Assembly: GCF_003432485.1 (NCBI RefSeq)
Contig: NZ_QVNQ01000001.1
Location: 558,001 to 622,000, forward strand
Direction of reading: 5' to 3'
DNA from: Actinomadura spongiicola
Lineage (GTDB): Bacteria > Actinomycetota > Actinomycetes > Streptosporangiales > Streptosporangiaceae
DNA: 64,000 nucleotides
Shown: in pieces, positions 1 through 9,076 of the stretch
Position numbering within the stretch: the first letter of the stretch is position 1
Layout of the letters: each line of letters starts with the position of its first letter
The notes under the pieces: generated by a model
Seen by the model: the letters and a program-made list of their open reading frames with translations, nothing else
The model's database searches: none
What the model was told of the DNA's origin: nothing
Position numbers and translations under genes: made by a program

Positions 1-1
1 G

Positions 2-382
2 TTCTCGCGGGGAGCGACGGGCACGGCGCTGCGCTCGGCCATGCACGGCTGGGCGCGCGTCGTGTCCCGGCCGGAACCCGCGCTCGCGCTGCTGGACGCG
101 GGCAAACGCGACCTGCCGTTCGACGAGGGGCTCCCCGAACCGCAGCTCATCCGCGGCAAGGGCCCCGAACCGGTCGAGAAGGCCAGCGTCGCCGCCGTCA
201 ACGACCAGCACGCGTTCCTCGTCGACTTCCTCGTCGACCCGTCCGTGGAGGTCGGCGACGTGGTCAGACTCGGCCTGTCCCATCCGTGCACCGCGCTCGA
301 CAAGTGGACGCTCCTCCCCGTCGTGGACGACGCCGACGCCGAACGGCCCGTCGTCGTGGACCTCGTCAGGACGTGGTTCTGA
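2..382 (+). CDS. D-serine deaminase-like / amino acid deaminase (3' end only)
   Basis: The window opens inside this gene; 126 C-terminal residues remain. The family (alanine-racemase fold with a D-serine dehydratase-like C-terminal domain) removes the amino group of D-amino acids with PLP and a metal ion. The metal-binding stretch is visible as NDQHAFL followed by SHPCTALDKW, matching the His/Cys zinc ligands of eukaryote-type D-serine dehydratase. The PLP lysine lies outside the window. The stop TGA overlaps the next start by one base (TGATG), so it is translationally coupled to the D-aminoacylase. With the downstream permease this suggests uptake and breakdown of D-amino acids or their N-acyl forms. 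Exact substrate unknown. Confidence 0.8.
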   Translation, partial: FSRGATGTALRSAMHGWARVVSRPEPALALLDAGKRDLPFDEGLPEPQLIRGKGPEPVEKASVAAVNDQHAFLVDFLVDPSVEVGDVVRLGLSHPCTALDKWTLLPVVDDADAERPVVVDLVRTWF

Positions 383-1971
383 TGCCCGGCACCGTCATCC
401 GCGGCGCCACCGTCGTGGACGGCACCGGCGCCCCCGGCCGCGTCACCGACGTCGCCGTCGCCGAAGGCCGCATCACCGACATCGGGCCGGGCCTGTCCGG
501 CACGACCACCATCGACGCGGACGGACTCGTCCTCGCGCCCGGATTCATCGACATGCACGCCCACTCCGACCTGGCGCTGCTCATCGAACCCGACCATCTC
601 GCCAAGGTCAGCCAGGGCGTGACGACCGAGGTCATCGGGCAGGACGGCCTGTCCTACGCCCCCGTCGACGACACCACCCTCGCCGAGACCCGCCGCGCCA
701 TCGCGGGCTGGAACAGCGACCCGCCCGGCCTCGACTGGTCATGGCGCAGCGTCGGCGAATACCTCGACCGGCTCGACCGGGGCATCGCCGTCAACGCCTG
801 CTACCTCGTCCCGCAGGGCACGGTGCGGATGCTCGCGATGGGCTGGGACGACCGTCCGCCGACGCCCGCCGAACTCGACCGGCAGTGCGAACTGGTCGCG
901 ACCGGCCTGCGCCAAGGCGCCGTCGGGATGTCCAGCGGCCTCACCTACGTGCCCGGCATGTACGCCGCCGACGAGGAACTGGCCGAGCTGTGCCGCGTCG
1001 TCGCGTCCCTCGGCGGCTTCTACGCGCCGCACCACCGCTCGTACGGGGCGGGCGCGCTGGAGGCGTACGCCGAGATGGTCGAACTGTCGCGCCGCACCGG
1101 CTGCGCCCTGCACCTCGCGCACGCCACGATGAACTTCGGCGTCAACAAGGGACGCGCCCCCGAACTGCTGAGCCTCCTCGACGAGGCGATCGCGGACGGC
1201 TGCGACATCACCCTCGACACCTACCCGTACCTGCCCGGGTCCACGACCCTCGCCGCACTGCTGCCGAGCTGGGCGGCGGCGGGCGGCCCGTCCGCGCTGC
1301 TCGCGCGGCTCACCGACCCCGCCGAACGGGCCCGGATCAAACACGCGATGGAGGTCGAGGGGTCGGACGGCTGCCACGGCGTCCCCGCCGAATGGGAGAC
1401 GATCGAGATCTCCGGCTCCCCCGACCGCGCCGTCGTCGGGCGGACCATCGCCGACCTCGCCGCGACGTCCGGCCGTCCCGCGTTCGACGTCTACTGCGAA
1501 CGGCTCATCGCCGACGACCTCGCCACCACGATCCTCCAGCACGTCGGGCACGAGGAGAACGTCCAGGCGATCATGCGGCATCCGTGCCACACCGGCGGCA
1601 GCGACGGGCTCCTCGCCGCCGCGAAACCGCACCCGCGCGCCTGGGGGACGTTCCCGCGCTACCTCGGCCACTACGTCCGCGACCTCGGTGTCCTGACCCT
1701 CGAAGAGTGCGTCGCGCACCTCACCGGACGGGCCGCGCGGCGGCTCCGCCTCGAAGACCGCGGGCTGGTCCGGCCCGGACACCACGCCGACCTCGTCCTG
1801 TTCGACCCCGCGACCGTCCGCGACACAGCCACGTTCGACGACCCGAAACAACAGGCGGAAGGCATCACCCACGTCCTCGTCGGCGGAACCGCCGTCATCG
1901 AGGACGGGCACCATACCGGCGCCCTCCCGGGCCGCTCCCTCCGCCGCACGCCCACCGGAACGACCCGCTGA
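382..1971 (+). CDS. N-acyl-D-amino-acid deacylase (D-aminoacylase)
   Basis: 529 aa, amidohydrolase superfamily. It hydrolyses N-acyl-D-amino acids (or N-carbamoyl relatives) to free D-amino acids. The metal-binding motif GFIDMHAHSD lies near residue 50, later metal-site segments include LHLAHA and LDTYPY, and HTGGSDG sits before the C-terminal beta-sandwich segment. Length fits the roughly 500-residue family. An upstream in-frame start at 286 exists, but 382 is preferred because the family begins with a TVIRGATVVDGTG-like strand and because 382 overlaps the stop of the deaminase gene. It probably forms one operon with the deaminase and the permease. Confident on family, less so on acyl and amino acid preference. 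Confidence 0.88.
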   Translation: MPGTVIRGATVVDGTGAPGRVTDVAVAEGRITDIGPGLSGTTTIDADGLVLAPGFIDMHAHSDLALLIEPDHLAKVSQGVTTEVIGQDGLSYAPVDDTTLAETRRAIAGWNSDPPGLDWSWRSVGEYLDRLDRGIAVNACYLVPQGTVRMLAMGWDDRPPTPAELDRQCELVATGLRQGAVGMSSGLTYVPGMYAADEELAELCRVVASLGGFYAPHHRSYGAGALEAYAEMVELSRRTGCALHLAHATMNFGVNKGRAPELLSLLDEAIADGCDITLDTYPYLPGSTTLAALLPSWAAAGGPSALLARLTDPAERARIKHAMEVEGSDGCHGVPAEWETIEISGSPDRAVVGRTIADLAATSGRPAFDVYCERLIADDLATTILQHVGHEENVQAIMRHPCHTGGSDGLLAAAKPHPRAWGTFPRYLGHYVRDLGVLTLEECVAHLTGRAARRLRLEDRGLVRPGHHADLVLFDPATVRDTATFDDPKQQAEGITHVLVGGTAVIEDGHHTGALPGRSLRRTPTGTTR

Positions 1972-2013
1972 CCCGGATCCCCCCACCCCCACCACCGAGA
2001 GGGTCCCCCCGCC

Positions 2014-3408
2014 ATGGTCCATTGGCTGCAACACGAGACGGGCGGCCTGCTGACGCTGTGCGCCGTGTCCATCGCGGTCCTGCTGTTCCTCATCATCAAG
2101 GTCAAGCTGGAACCGTTCATCGCGCTGCTCGTCTCCGGCCTCGCGCTCGCGCTGGTCGCCGGCCTGAGCGTCGAGGAGATCGTCGGCACCGCGCTCAGCT
2201 CCAAGGAGTCCGTGCTGGAGAAGGGCTTCGGCGGGCTCCTCGGCCATATCGCGCCGATCGTCGGGCTCGGCACGATCCTCGGGGCGATCCTGGAGCGGTC
2301 CGGCGGCGCCGACGTCCTCACCCGCCGCCTGCTGAGCGTCGCGGGGGAACGCGGCGCGCCCCTCGCCATGGGCATCGCCGGACTCATCTTTGGAACGCCT
2401 GTCTTTTTCGATGTCGGCATATTCGTCCTGGCGCCGCTCGTCTACGTCACCGCCAAGCAGGGCGGGCGTTCCCTCGTCCTGTACGCGATGCCGCTGCTCG
2501 CCGGGCTGTCGATGACGCACGCGTTCCTGCCGCCGCACCCCGGCCCGGTCGCCGCCGCCGGGCTCCTCGAAGTCCCGCTCGGCTGGCTCATCATCTTCGG
2601 CCTGGTCTGCGGCATCCCCGCGTTCCTCGTCGCCGGTGTCGCCTGGGGCGCCTGGATCGGCAAACGCGTGTTCGTCGAGGTGCCCGAGGAGTACATCGTC
2701 GCGGAGCAGGAGAAGGCCGAGAAGGAGGAGCCGGAGCCCGAGCCGTCCCTCGCCCTCGTCGCGTTCATCATCGCGGTGCCGCTCGTCCTGATCCTGCTCG
2801 CCACGTTCGGCACCGTCTGGTGGGAGGACAGCCCCGCGCTGCCCACGCTCACCTTCCTCGGCAACCCCGTCGTCGCCCTCACCATCGCCGTGCTGCTCGC
2901 CATGTACACGCTCGGCATCCGCCGCGGCGTGTCCACCGCGGAACTGTCCGACCTGGCCGGCAGAGCGCTCCGCCCCATCGGCATGATCCTGCTGGTCATC
3001 GGCGCCGGCGCCTTCTTCGGCGCCGTCATCTCCGCGACCGGCGTCGGCAAGGCCCTCGCCACCACCCTCTCGGACGCGGGCCTACCGGTGATCGTGCTCG
3101 CCTACCTCATCGCCTGCGGCCTCCGGATCGCCCAGGGCTCCGCGACCGTCGCGATCGTCACCACCGGCGGCATCGTCGCGCCGCTCGTCCAGGCGGAGAA
3201 CTACTCCGACCCGCACATCGCGCTCATCGCCATCGCGATCTCCGCGGGCTCCATCATCGCCTCCCACGTCAACGACGGCGGCTTCTGGATCATCTCCCGC
3301 TACTTCAACATGTCGGTACGCGACACCATCAAGACCTGGACGGTCCTGGAAACGATCCTGTCGATCGTCGGCTTCGCGATGGCCGCCGGGCTGAGCGTCT
3401 TCATCTAG
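2014..3408 (+). CDS. GntP-family permease (DsdX-like)
   Basis: 464 aa integral membrane proton symporter of the GntP family, about 12 hydrophobic segments. Typical family stretches are visible: FGTPVFFDVGIFVLAPL, FLPPHPGPVAA and, near the C-terminus, a glycine/serine-rich segment with RIAQGSATVAIVTTGG. An acidic loop near residues 228-243 separates two membrane halves. GntP proteins carry gluconate or other organic acids, but DsdX, a member of the same family, carries D-serine; the upstream deaminase and D-aminoacylase make a D-amino-acid substrate the better guess here. A GAGAGGG ribosome site precedes the ATG. The stop overlaps the convergent TetR stop by 4 bp. Confidence 0.85.
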   Translation: MVHWLQHETGGLLTLCAVSIAVLLFLIIKVKLEPFIALLVSGLALALVAGLSVEEIVGTALSSKESVLEKGFGGLLGHIAPIVGLGTILGAILERSGGADVLTRRLLSVAGERGAPLAMGIAGLIFGTPVFFDVGIFVLAPLVYVTAKQGGRSLVLYAMPLLAGLSMTHAFLPPHPGPVAAAGLLEVPLGWLIIFGLVCGIPAFLVAGVAWGAWIGKRVFVEVPEEYIVAEQEKAEKEEPEPEPSLALVAFIIAVPLVLILLATFGTVWWEDSPALPTLTFLGNPVVALTIAVLLAMYTLGIRRGVSTAELSDLAGRALRPIGMILLVIGAGAFFGAVISATGVGKALATTLSDAGLPVIVLAYLIACGLRIAQGSATVAIVTTGGIVAPLVQAENYSDPHIALIAIAISAGSIIASHVNDGGFWIISRYFNMSVRDTIKTWTVLETILSIVGFAMAAGLSVFI

Positions 3409-4040
3409 GAGTCGAGCAACGACCGGAAATGCGCCAGGATCGGCGCGCACAACTTCGGCAGCGACGCGTGCTGACCCATCGCGACCGCGCCCGTCACCAT
3501 GGACGCCACCCCGCCGACGAGCATCGTGCACGCGAACTCGTGGTCGGGCAGGCGGCGGAACCGCTCGTCCTCCATCAACAACCCGTCGACGAGCTCGACG
3601 AACTCCCGCTGAACGCCGTGCCGCACCGCCGCGGCCGTCGGGCCCGCCGCGTAGATCTCCAACAGGAACATGCGCGCCGCGCTCGCGTCGGCCGCCAACT
3701 CCCGCAGGTAGGCGCCTAACGCGCGCTCAAGCCGTCCCATCACCGGCTCACCGGCGGCCTGGAGCGCCTCACGGACGACACCCTCGATACGTTCGGCGGC
3801 CGACTGGTAGGCGGCGAGGAAACACGCCTGCTTGTCGGTGAAATGCTCGTAGAACGTCTCACGGGACACGTGCGCCCGCTTCAGCACGTCGGCGACGGAA
3901 GTACAGGCGTAGCCCTTCTCCGCGACCGCCTGCGTCATGCCCTGAAGCAGCCGATCACGCTGGGAGGCCGACACCTGCGCGCGGGTGAGGTGATGACGCC
4001 CGCGCGGCAGCGAGGGGAAGCCGTCGGAGTCCACACGCAC
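3405..4040 (-). CDS. TetR-family transcriptional regulator
   Basis: 211 aa. The N-terminal HTH lies at about residues 43-75 (TSVADVLKRAHVSRETFYEHF), followed by a helical ligand domain. The start is a GTG; a second in-frame GTG lies two codons later. It is convergent with the permease gene and overlaps its stop by 4 bp, so it is not in that operon, but it is the only regulator next to the D-amino-acid genes and may control them or itself. The ligand cannot be read from sequence. Confidence 0.85.
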   Translation of the reverse strand: MRVDSDGFPSLPRGRHHLTRAQVSASQRDRLLQGMTQAVAEKGYACTSVADVLKRAHVSRETFYEHFTDKQACFLAAYQSAAERIEGVVREALQAAGEPVMGRLERALGAYLRELAADASAARMFLLEIYAAGPTAAAVRHGVQREFVELVDGLLMEDERFRRLPDHEFACTMLVGGVASMVTGAVAMGQHASLPKLCAPILAHFRSLLDS

Positions 4041-4238
4041 AAGCTACCAACGTGATCAAGGAGCCCACCGCAACGAAATAACTATGAACAAGTTTGTTCG
4101 CAGAGGTGTTACCGTGCTGTGCGTATCCACGGCCCGGCGCAGCCGGCGTGTGGTGAACGTTCCGTCCAGGCAGTGCGCCACGGGGGCCGATCTGCCCTGT
4201 ACGAACCGCCACATACACCTGCTGACCCCGCCGCCGGG

Positions 4239-4450
4239 GCTGTGTTTATTGGCTTTTTCTCCTCCTTCGGGCCCTGGGGGCCCTCCATCGTCGATAAAGC
4301 GGTGCGATCGCTGGCATCGCTCCGACTCGCCTGGCGGCTCGCTGCTGTGTTTGTTGCAGTGCACTCCTCCTTCGGGCCCTGGGGGCCCTCCATCGTCGTG
4401 AACTGCGTGCGATCGCTGGCATCGCTTCGGCTCGCCTGGCGGCTCGCTGC
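4239..4450. repeat. Two tandem copies of a 105-bp unit
   Basis: Two head-to-tail copies with period 105: unit 1 starts near 4239 (GCTGTGTTT) and unit 2 near 4344. The best-matching blocks are 4259-4345 and 4364-4450. Each holds TCGGGCCCTGGGGGCCCTCC, an octamer GCGATCGC (4304-4311 and 4409-4416) and CTCGCCTGGCGGCTCGCTGC (4326-4345 and 4431-4450). An identical 18-mer CTCGCCTGGCGGCTCGCT recurs at 24444-24461, so this is a dispersed family. The rest of the 4041-4571 gap holds a third GCGATCGC (4490-4497) and a 7-bp hairpin (CAGGTTC 4456-4462, GAACCTG 4474-4480). I see no credible gene in the gap. Confidence 0.85.
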
Positions 4451-4571
4451 GCGATCAGGTTCTCGCTTCGCTTGAACCTGCCTTCGGACGCGATCGCAGG
4501 GGTCGGGGTTGTCGCGGGGTTGCGGAGGCGGGCTGGGGTTGTCGCGCAGGTGCGGTGCGGGTCTCCCTTGG

Positions 4572-5474
4572 TTAAGGGAGGAGGCCCGTGCGGCGGGCTG
4601 TGTTGACTGCCTCCAGGCGGGTGCGGCTGTCTAGTTTGCGCATGGCCGAGCGGAGGTAGCTTTTGATCGTTTCGGGCATGAGGCCCAGGTGGTCGGCGGT
4701 TTCGGCGTTGGTGCAGCCGAGGGCCACGTAGGACAGGACGTCCAGCTCTCGGGGCGACAGGATGGGGCGGGGCGCCGTGTTCGGCTCGGACAGGCCCGCG
4801 GCGGCCAGGCGTAGGGACGCTTCGCGGAGCCGGTCGCGGGTGGTGACGTCGTCGACCTGTTCGGCGAGGGCGCGTAGTTCCGCGTGGACGGCTCTGACCT
4901 CCTCCCAGCGGGCGGTGGTCGTGTCGGGGCGGGAGCGGGCCAGGGCTTCGTCCGCCCGGTCCTGGACGGCCAGGTCCTGTTCGAGGTCGCGGGCGGTTTG
5001 GATCGCCGAGCCGATGACGCGGTCGGCGAGGGACAGTGGTTCGCGGAGGGCTCCGTACAGGACGCCGCGGACGCGACGCCGGACGACGATCGGGACCGCG
5101 AGGATCGACAGCAGTCCCTCACGGGAGACGGGCTTGTCGTAGTCGTGGCTGATCGACGCGGAGGTCGGGTAGTTGCTCACCCACACGGGGCGGGCCATGG
5201 CCATCGCCTTGCCGCCGAGCCCGTTGCCGTGCCGGACGACCAGGCCGTCCAAAGAGTCCGTCGTGGTGCCGACGAGTTCGGTGATGTGCAGCCGGTCGTG
5301 GGCGCCGCCGGACACGGCGCCGCCGAACACCACGGGCAGACCGGTCGTGCGGTGCAGGGCCAGGATGCCCGAGCGCACTGCGCCCGCGTCGTCACGTGTC
5401 CTTCGGGGGAGTCGGTCGTCCTGCACACCCATGCTCCGAGCATGCCCGGCGGGACGGCGTCTCGAAAGCCCCAT
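4572..5474 (-). CDS. GAF-domain LuxR-type transcriptional regulator
   Basis: 300 aa. Residues about 30-165 look like a GAF sensor domain (LVVRHGNGLGGKAMAMARPV, then LSILAVPIVVRRRVRGVLYG). A linker rich in Arg and Glu, probably coiled coil, follows. A LuxR HTH occupies about 238-295 (LSPRELDVLSYVALGCTNAETADHLGL). It lacks a receiver domain, so it probably senses a small ligand rather than a kinase. It begins 8 bp after the stop of the upstream acyl-CoA synthetase gene on the same strand, so it is likely co-transcribed with the two synthetases and may regulate them. An alternative ATG lies at 5432. Confidence 0.8.
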   Translation of the reverse strand: MGLSRRRPAGHARSMGVQDDRLPRRTRDDAGAVRSGILALHRTTGLPVVFGGAVSGGAHDRLHITELVGTTTDSLDGLVVRHGNGLGGKAMAMARPVWVSNYPTSASISHDYDKPVSREGLLSILAVPIVVRRRVRGVLYGALREPLSLADRVIGSAIQTARDLEQDLAVQDRADEALARSRPDTTTARWEEVRAVHAELRALAEQVDDVTTRDRLREASLRLAAAGLSEPNTAPRPILSPRELDVLSYVALGCTNAETADHLGLMPETIKSYLRSAMRKLDSRTRLEAVNTARRTGLLP

Positions 5475-5481
5475 CCGGCGA

Positions 5482-7137
5482 TCACCGCTCGGCGGCCTCG
5501 GAGTCGCCGAGGGCCAGAATGTCGACGGCCTCCGCGCGCATCTGCACCTTGCGGATCTTTCCGGTGACCGTCATCGGGAACTCGTCCACGACATGGACGT
5601 AACGCGGGATCTTGAAGTGGGCGAGGCGGCCCTGGCAGAACGCGCGCAGGTCCGCCGCGGTCAGGTCCGGCACACCCTCGCGGAGGCGCACCCACGCCAT
5701 CAGCTCCTCGCCGTACTTCTCGTCGGGGACGCCGATGACCTGCGCGTCGACGATGTCGGGGTGGGTGTAGAGGAACTCCTCGATCTCGCGCGGGTAGATG
5801 TTCTCGCCGCCGCGGATCACCATGTCCTTCATGCGGCCGGTGATGGTGACGTAGCCGTCGCCGTCCATCACGGCGAGGTCGCCGGTGTGCATCCAGCGGG
5901 CCGCGTCGATCGCCTCGGCCGTCCGGTCGGGCTCGTTCCAGTAGCCGAGCATCACCGAGTAGCCGCGGGTGCAGAGTTCGCCGGGCGTGCCGCGCGGGAC
6001 GGTCACGCCCGTCTCCGGGTCGACGATCTTGATTTCCAGGTGGGGCAGGACGGTCCCGACGGTGGACACGCGCCGGTCGAGCGAGTCACTCGCCCGGGTC
6101 TGTGTCGACACCGGCGACGTCTCCGTCATCCCATAGCAGATCGCGACCTCGGCCATGCCGAGCCGCTCGATGACCTGCTTCATCACCTCGACGGGGCACG
6201 GCGACCCCGCCATGATGCCGGTGCGGAGGCTGGACAGATCGAGACCGTCCAGCGACGGCTCGTTCAGGATCGCGATGAACATCGTCGGCACCCCGTACAG
6301 CGACGTGCACCGTTCGGCGGCGACGGCCTCCAATGTGGCTTTCGGGTCGAACGCGGGTGCCGGGATGACGACGCACGCCCCGTGGCTCGTCGCCGCGAGG
6401 TTGCCCATCACCATGCCGAAGCAGTGGTAGAACGGCACGGGCACGCAGACGCGGTCCTCCTCGTCGTAGCCGCACAGTTCGCCGACGAAGAAGCCGTTGT
6501 TCAGGATGTTGTGGTGCGACAGCGTCGCGCCCTTCGGGAAACCTGTCGTCCCGGACGTGTACTGGATGTTGATCGGGTCGTCGGCGGTGAGCGTGCGAGC
6601 TATGTCGGTGAGGACGGCGGGGTGGCCTGTTCGGCCGGCCTCCAGCAGCGCGTCCCAGCCGGGGGTGCCGATGAGGACGACATCGTGCAGCGCGGGGCAC
6701 TTCGGTGCGACCTCGTCGATCATCGCCGCGTAGTCGGACGTCTTGAACGTGGTCGCCGACACCAGCGTCCGGATGCCCGCCTGGGCGAGCACGAACTCCA
6801 GTTCGTGGACGCGGTACGCCGGGTTGATGTTGACGAGGATCGCGCCGAGCCTGGCCGTGGCGTACTGGACGAGCATCCACTCGGCGCAGTTCGGCGACCA
6901 GATGCCCACCCGGTCGCCCTTGACGACGCCGAGGTCGAGAAGGCCGAGCGCGACCGCGTCGACGTCCTCGGAGAACTGCTCGTACGTCCAGCGGCGCCCG
7001 GACGCGCGCTCGACGAGCACGTCACGGTCGGGGAAGGCGGCGACCGTCCTGGCGAGGTTCGCGCCGATGGTGTCGCCGAGCAGCGGGGTCGCCGAGGTGC
7101 CGGACGCGTACGACCCCGACGCGTGGAGCCGCATCAT
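5482..7137 (-). CDS. Fatty acyl-CoA synthetase (AMP-forming, FadD-like)
   Basis: 551 aa, ANL superfamily. It activates a carboxylic acid, probably a medium or long fatty acid, to its CoA ester with ATP. The P-loop-like motif [12 protein letters not shown] lies near residue 192, YGMTETSP near 335, and the hinge and C-terminal domain motifs [17 protein letters not shown] and VTGKIRKV follow. The final Lys in GKIRK is the usual adenylation lysine. Its ATG overlaps the stop of the upstream synthetase gene by 4 bp (ATGA), so the two are translationally coupled. Exact chain length not readable. Confidence 0.88.
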   Translation of the reverse strand: MMRLHASGSYASGTSATPLLGDTIGANLARTVAAFPDRDVLVERASGRRWTYEQFSEDVDAVALGLLDLGVVKGDRVGIWSPNCAEWMLVQYATARLGAILVNINPAYRVHELEFVLAQAGIRTLVSATTFKTSDYAAMIDEVAPKCPALHDVVLIGTPGWDALLEAGRTGHPAVLTDIARTLTADDPINIQYTSGTTGFPKGATLSHHNILNNGFFVGELCGYDEEDRVCVPVPFYHCFGMVMGNLAATSHGACVVIPAPAFDPKATLEAVAAERCTSLYGVPTMFIAILNEPSLDGLDLSSLRTGIMAGSPCPVEVMKQVIERLGMAEVAICYGMTETSPVSTQTRASDSLDRRVSTVGTVLPHLEIKIVDPETGVTVPRGTPGELCTRGYSVMLGYWNEPDRTAEAIDAARWMHTGDLAVMDGDGYVTITGRMKDMVIRGGENIYPREIEEFLYTHPDIVDAQVIGVPDEKYGEELMAWVRLREGVPDLTAADLRAFCQGRLAHFKIPRYVHVVDEFPMTVTGKIRKVQMRAEAVDILALGDSEAAER

Positions 7138-8819
7138 CGCAGCTCATCCTCCCTGAACTCGCCTTCCGGTCGATCGTCCGCACCTGGGTGCTTGACGCGT
7201 TCGCCGTCCCGTAGCTCGACCCGGCGGATCTTGCCGGAGATGGTTTTGGGCAGTTCGCCGAACTCCAGCCTCCGGACGCGCTTGAACGGCGACAGCTGTG
7301 CCCGGCTGTGCTCGAAGATCGCCTTCGCCGTGTCCGCGTTCGGCTCCCACCCCGCGGTGAGGGTCACGTACGCCTTCGGCACGGCCGCGCGGACGGGATC
7401 GGGCGACGGCACCACCGCGGCCTCCGCCACCGCCTCATGTTCGATCAGCACGCTCTCCAGCTCGAACGGCGAGATCTTGTAGTCGGACGCCTTGAACACG
7501 TCGTCCGCGCGCCCGACATAGGTGATGTATCCGTCCTCGTCGCGGGAGCCGATGTCGCCGGTGTGGTAGTAACCGTCGGCCATCGCCTCCTCGGTGCGCT
7601 TGTCGTCGCCGTGGTAACCGGTCATCAGTCCGAGCGGACGGTCCTCCAGGTCGAGGCAGATCTCGCCCTCGTCGCCCGGTCGCCCGGTCACCGGGTCGAT
7701 CAACGCCACCCGGTAGCCGGGCGCGGGCCGTCCCATCGACCCCGGCTTGACCGTCTGCCCAGGGGTGTTGGCGATCTGCACGCTCGTCTCGGTCTGCCCG
7801 AACCCGTCCCGGATCGTCCGGCCCCAGGCGACCTTCACCCGCTCGATCACCTCGGGGTTGAGCGGCTCCCCGGCCGCGACGACCTCGCGTGGCGGGTTCG
7901 TGAGGCGGCCCAGATCCGACTGGATCAGCATCCGCCACACGGTCGGCGGCGCGCAGAAGCTCGTGACGCCGCATCGTTCGAGGGTGTCGAGCAGCCGGTC
8001 GGCGTCGAACCGCGTGTAGTTGAAGACGAAGACGCAGGCCTCCGCGTCCCAGGGCGCGAAGATGTTGCTCCACGCGTGCTTCGCCCAGCCCGGCGACGAG
8101 ATGTTCAGATGGACGTCCCCGGGCCGCAGTCCGATCCAGTACATCGTCGACAGGTGCCCGGCCGGGTAGGACGCGTGCGTGTGCTCGACCAGCTTCGGCT
8201 TCGCCGTCGTCCCGGACGTGAAATAGAGCAACAGCGTGTCCCGCGACATCGTGAGGCCGTACGGGGTGAACGACTCCGCCTCCTCGTAGGCGTCGTTGTA
8301 GCGCACCCACCCGTCGACCGGGTCACCGACGGCGATCTTCGTGAAGTCTCCCCGGACGCCGTCGAACTTCGCGGTGTCCTTCGACCCCACCACCACATGC
8401 CGGGCCTTGCCGCGCACCACCCGGTCCTGGAGATCCGCCGTCCCGAGGAGGGGTGTGCACGGGATCAGCACCGCGCCGAGCTTCATCGCCGCCAGCACCG
8501 TCTCCCACAGTTCGACCTGGTTGCCGAGCATCAGGATGATCCGGTCGCCGCGCCGCACCCCCGACCGCCGCAGCAGGTTCGCGACCTGGTTCGACCGGCG
8601 CGACAGCTGCGAGAACGAGTACTTCGCCTCGGTGCCGTCGTCCCCCTCGACGATCCACAACGCGGGCGAGTCATTGCTCTCAGCGATCTTGTCGAACCAG
8701 TCCAGCGCCCAGTTGAACCCGGTCAGGACCGGCCAGCGGAACTTCTCGTACGCGGTCGCGTAGTCGTCACGATGCGCGAGCAGGAAGTCGCGCGCCGCCC
8801 GGAACTCGACTGCGGGCAT
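7134..8819 (-). CDS. AMP-dependent acyl-CoA synthetase (ACSM/acetyl-CoA synthetase-like)
   Basis: 561 aa ANL-superfamily ligase of a different subgroup from its neighbour. Motifs seen: [17 protein letters not shown] near residue 200, [27 protein letters not shown] with a hinge at [17 protein letters not shown], and the catalytic lysine in TISGKIRR. The C-terminus is rich in charged residues. The ATG at 8819 is chosen because GAGGAG lies just upstream; the frame stays open to 8888. First gene of a three-gene minus-strand group (synthetase, synthetase, GAF-LuxR). It may act on short, branched or aromatic acids; this is inference. Confidence 0.87.
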   Translation of the reverse strand: MPAVEFRAARDFLLAHRDDYATAYEKFRWPVLTGFNWALDWFDKIAESNDSPALWIVEGDDGTEAKYSFSQLSRRSNQVANLLRRSGVRRGDRIILMLGNQVELWETVLAAMKLGAVLIPCTPLLGTADLQDRVVRGKARHVVVGSKDTAKFDGVRGDFTKIAVGDPVDGWVRYNDAYEEAESFTPYGLTMSRDTLLLYFTSGTTAKPKLVEHTHASYPAGHLSTMYWIGLRPGDVHLNISSPGWAKHAWSNIFAPWDAEACVFVFNYTRFDADRLLDTLERCGVTSFCAPPTVWRMLIQSDLGRLTNPPREVVAAGEPLNPEVIERVKVAWGRTIRDGFGQTETSVQIANTPGQTVKPGSMGRPAPGYRVALIDPVTGRPGDEGEICLDLEDRPLGLMTGYHGDDKRTEEAMADGYYHTGDIGSRDEDGYITYVGRADDVFKASDYKISPFELESVLIEHEAVAEAAVVPSPDPVRAAVPKAYVTLTAGWEPNADTAKAIFEHSRAQLSPFKRVRRLEFGELPKTISGKIRRVELRDGERVKHPGADDRPEGEFREDELR

Positions 8820-9076
8820 GGTCTCTCCTCGAAGCCGCACGGACACCCGGTAGGAGGATCGTTCGCCATCCCGAGTGACCCACGCCACCCCCGAACGGGG
8901 GTAGTCGAGACCGTCCTACCCACCCTCGGCCCCTGCCGGGAATGGCCGATCCCCGGGGATTGGGACGTATCGCGGATGTATCGAAAAGGGCATACGCCCT
9001 CGCAACGGTCCGGCGGTTTGGGTCGGCATGGACCACAGCGCATCAACGGTCGGCTCGCCGACAGGAAAAGGTGATC

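Noticed and set aside
739..3719. Very long reading frames on both strands over the D-aminoacylase and permease genes
   Set aside because: They are Arg/Pro/Asp-rich out-of-frame shadows of high-GC coding DNA with no family likeness.
4119..4475. Open frame giving SSFGPWGPSIV-type repeats
   Set aside because: It translates the 105-bp tandem DNA repeat in all frames alike; no start signal or conserved protein pattern.
4304..4497. GCGATCGC octamers (HIP1-like)
   Set aside because: Three copies lie inside or next to one repeat; there is no sign of genome-wide cyanobacteria-type HIP1 use in this window.
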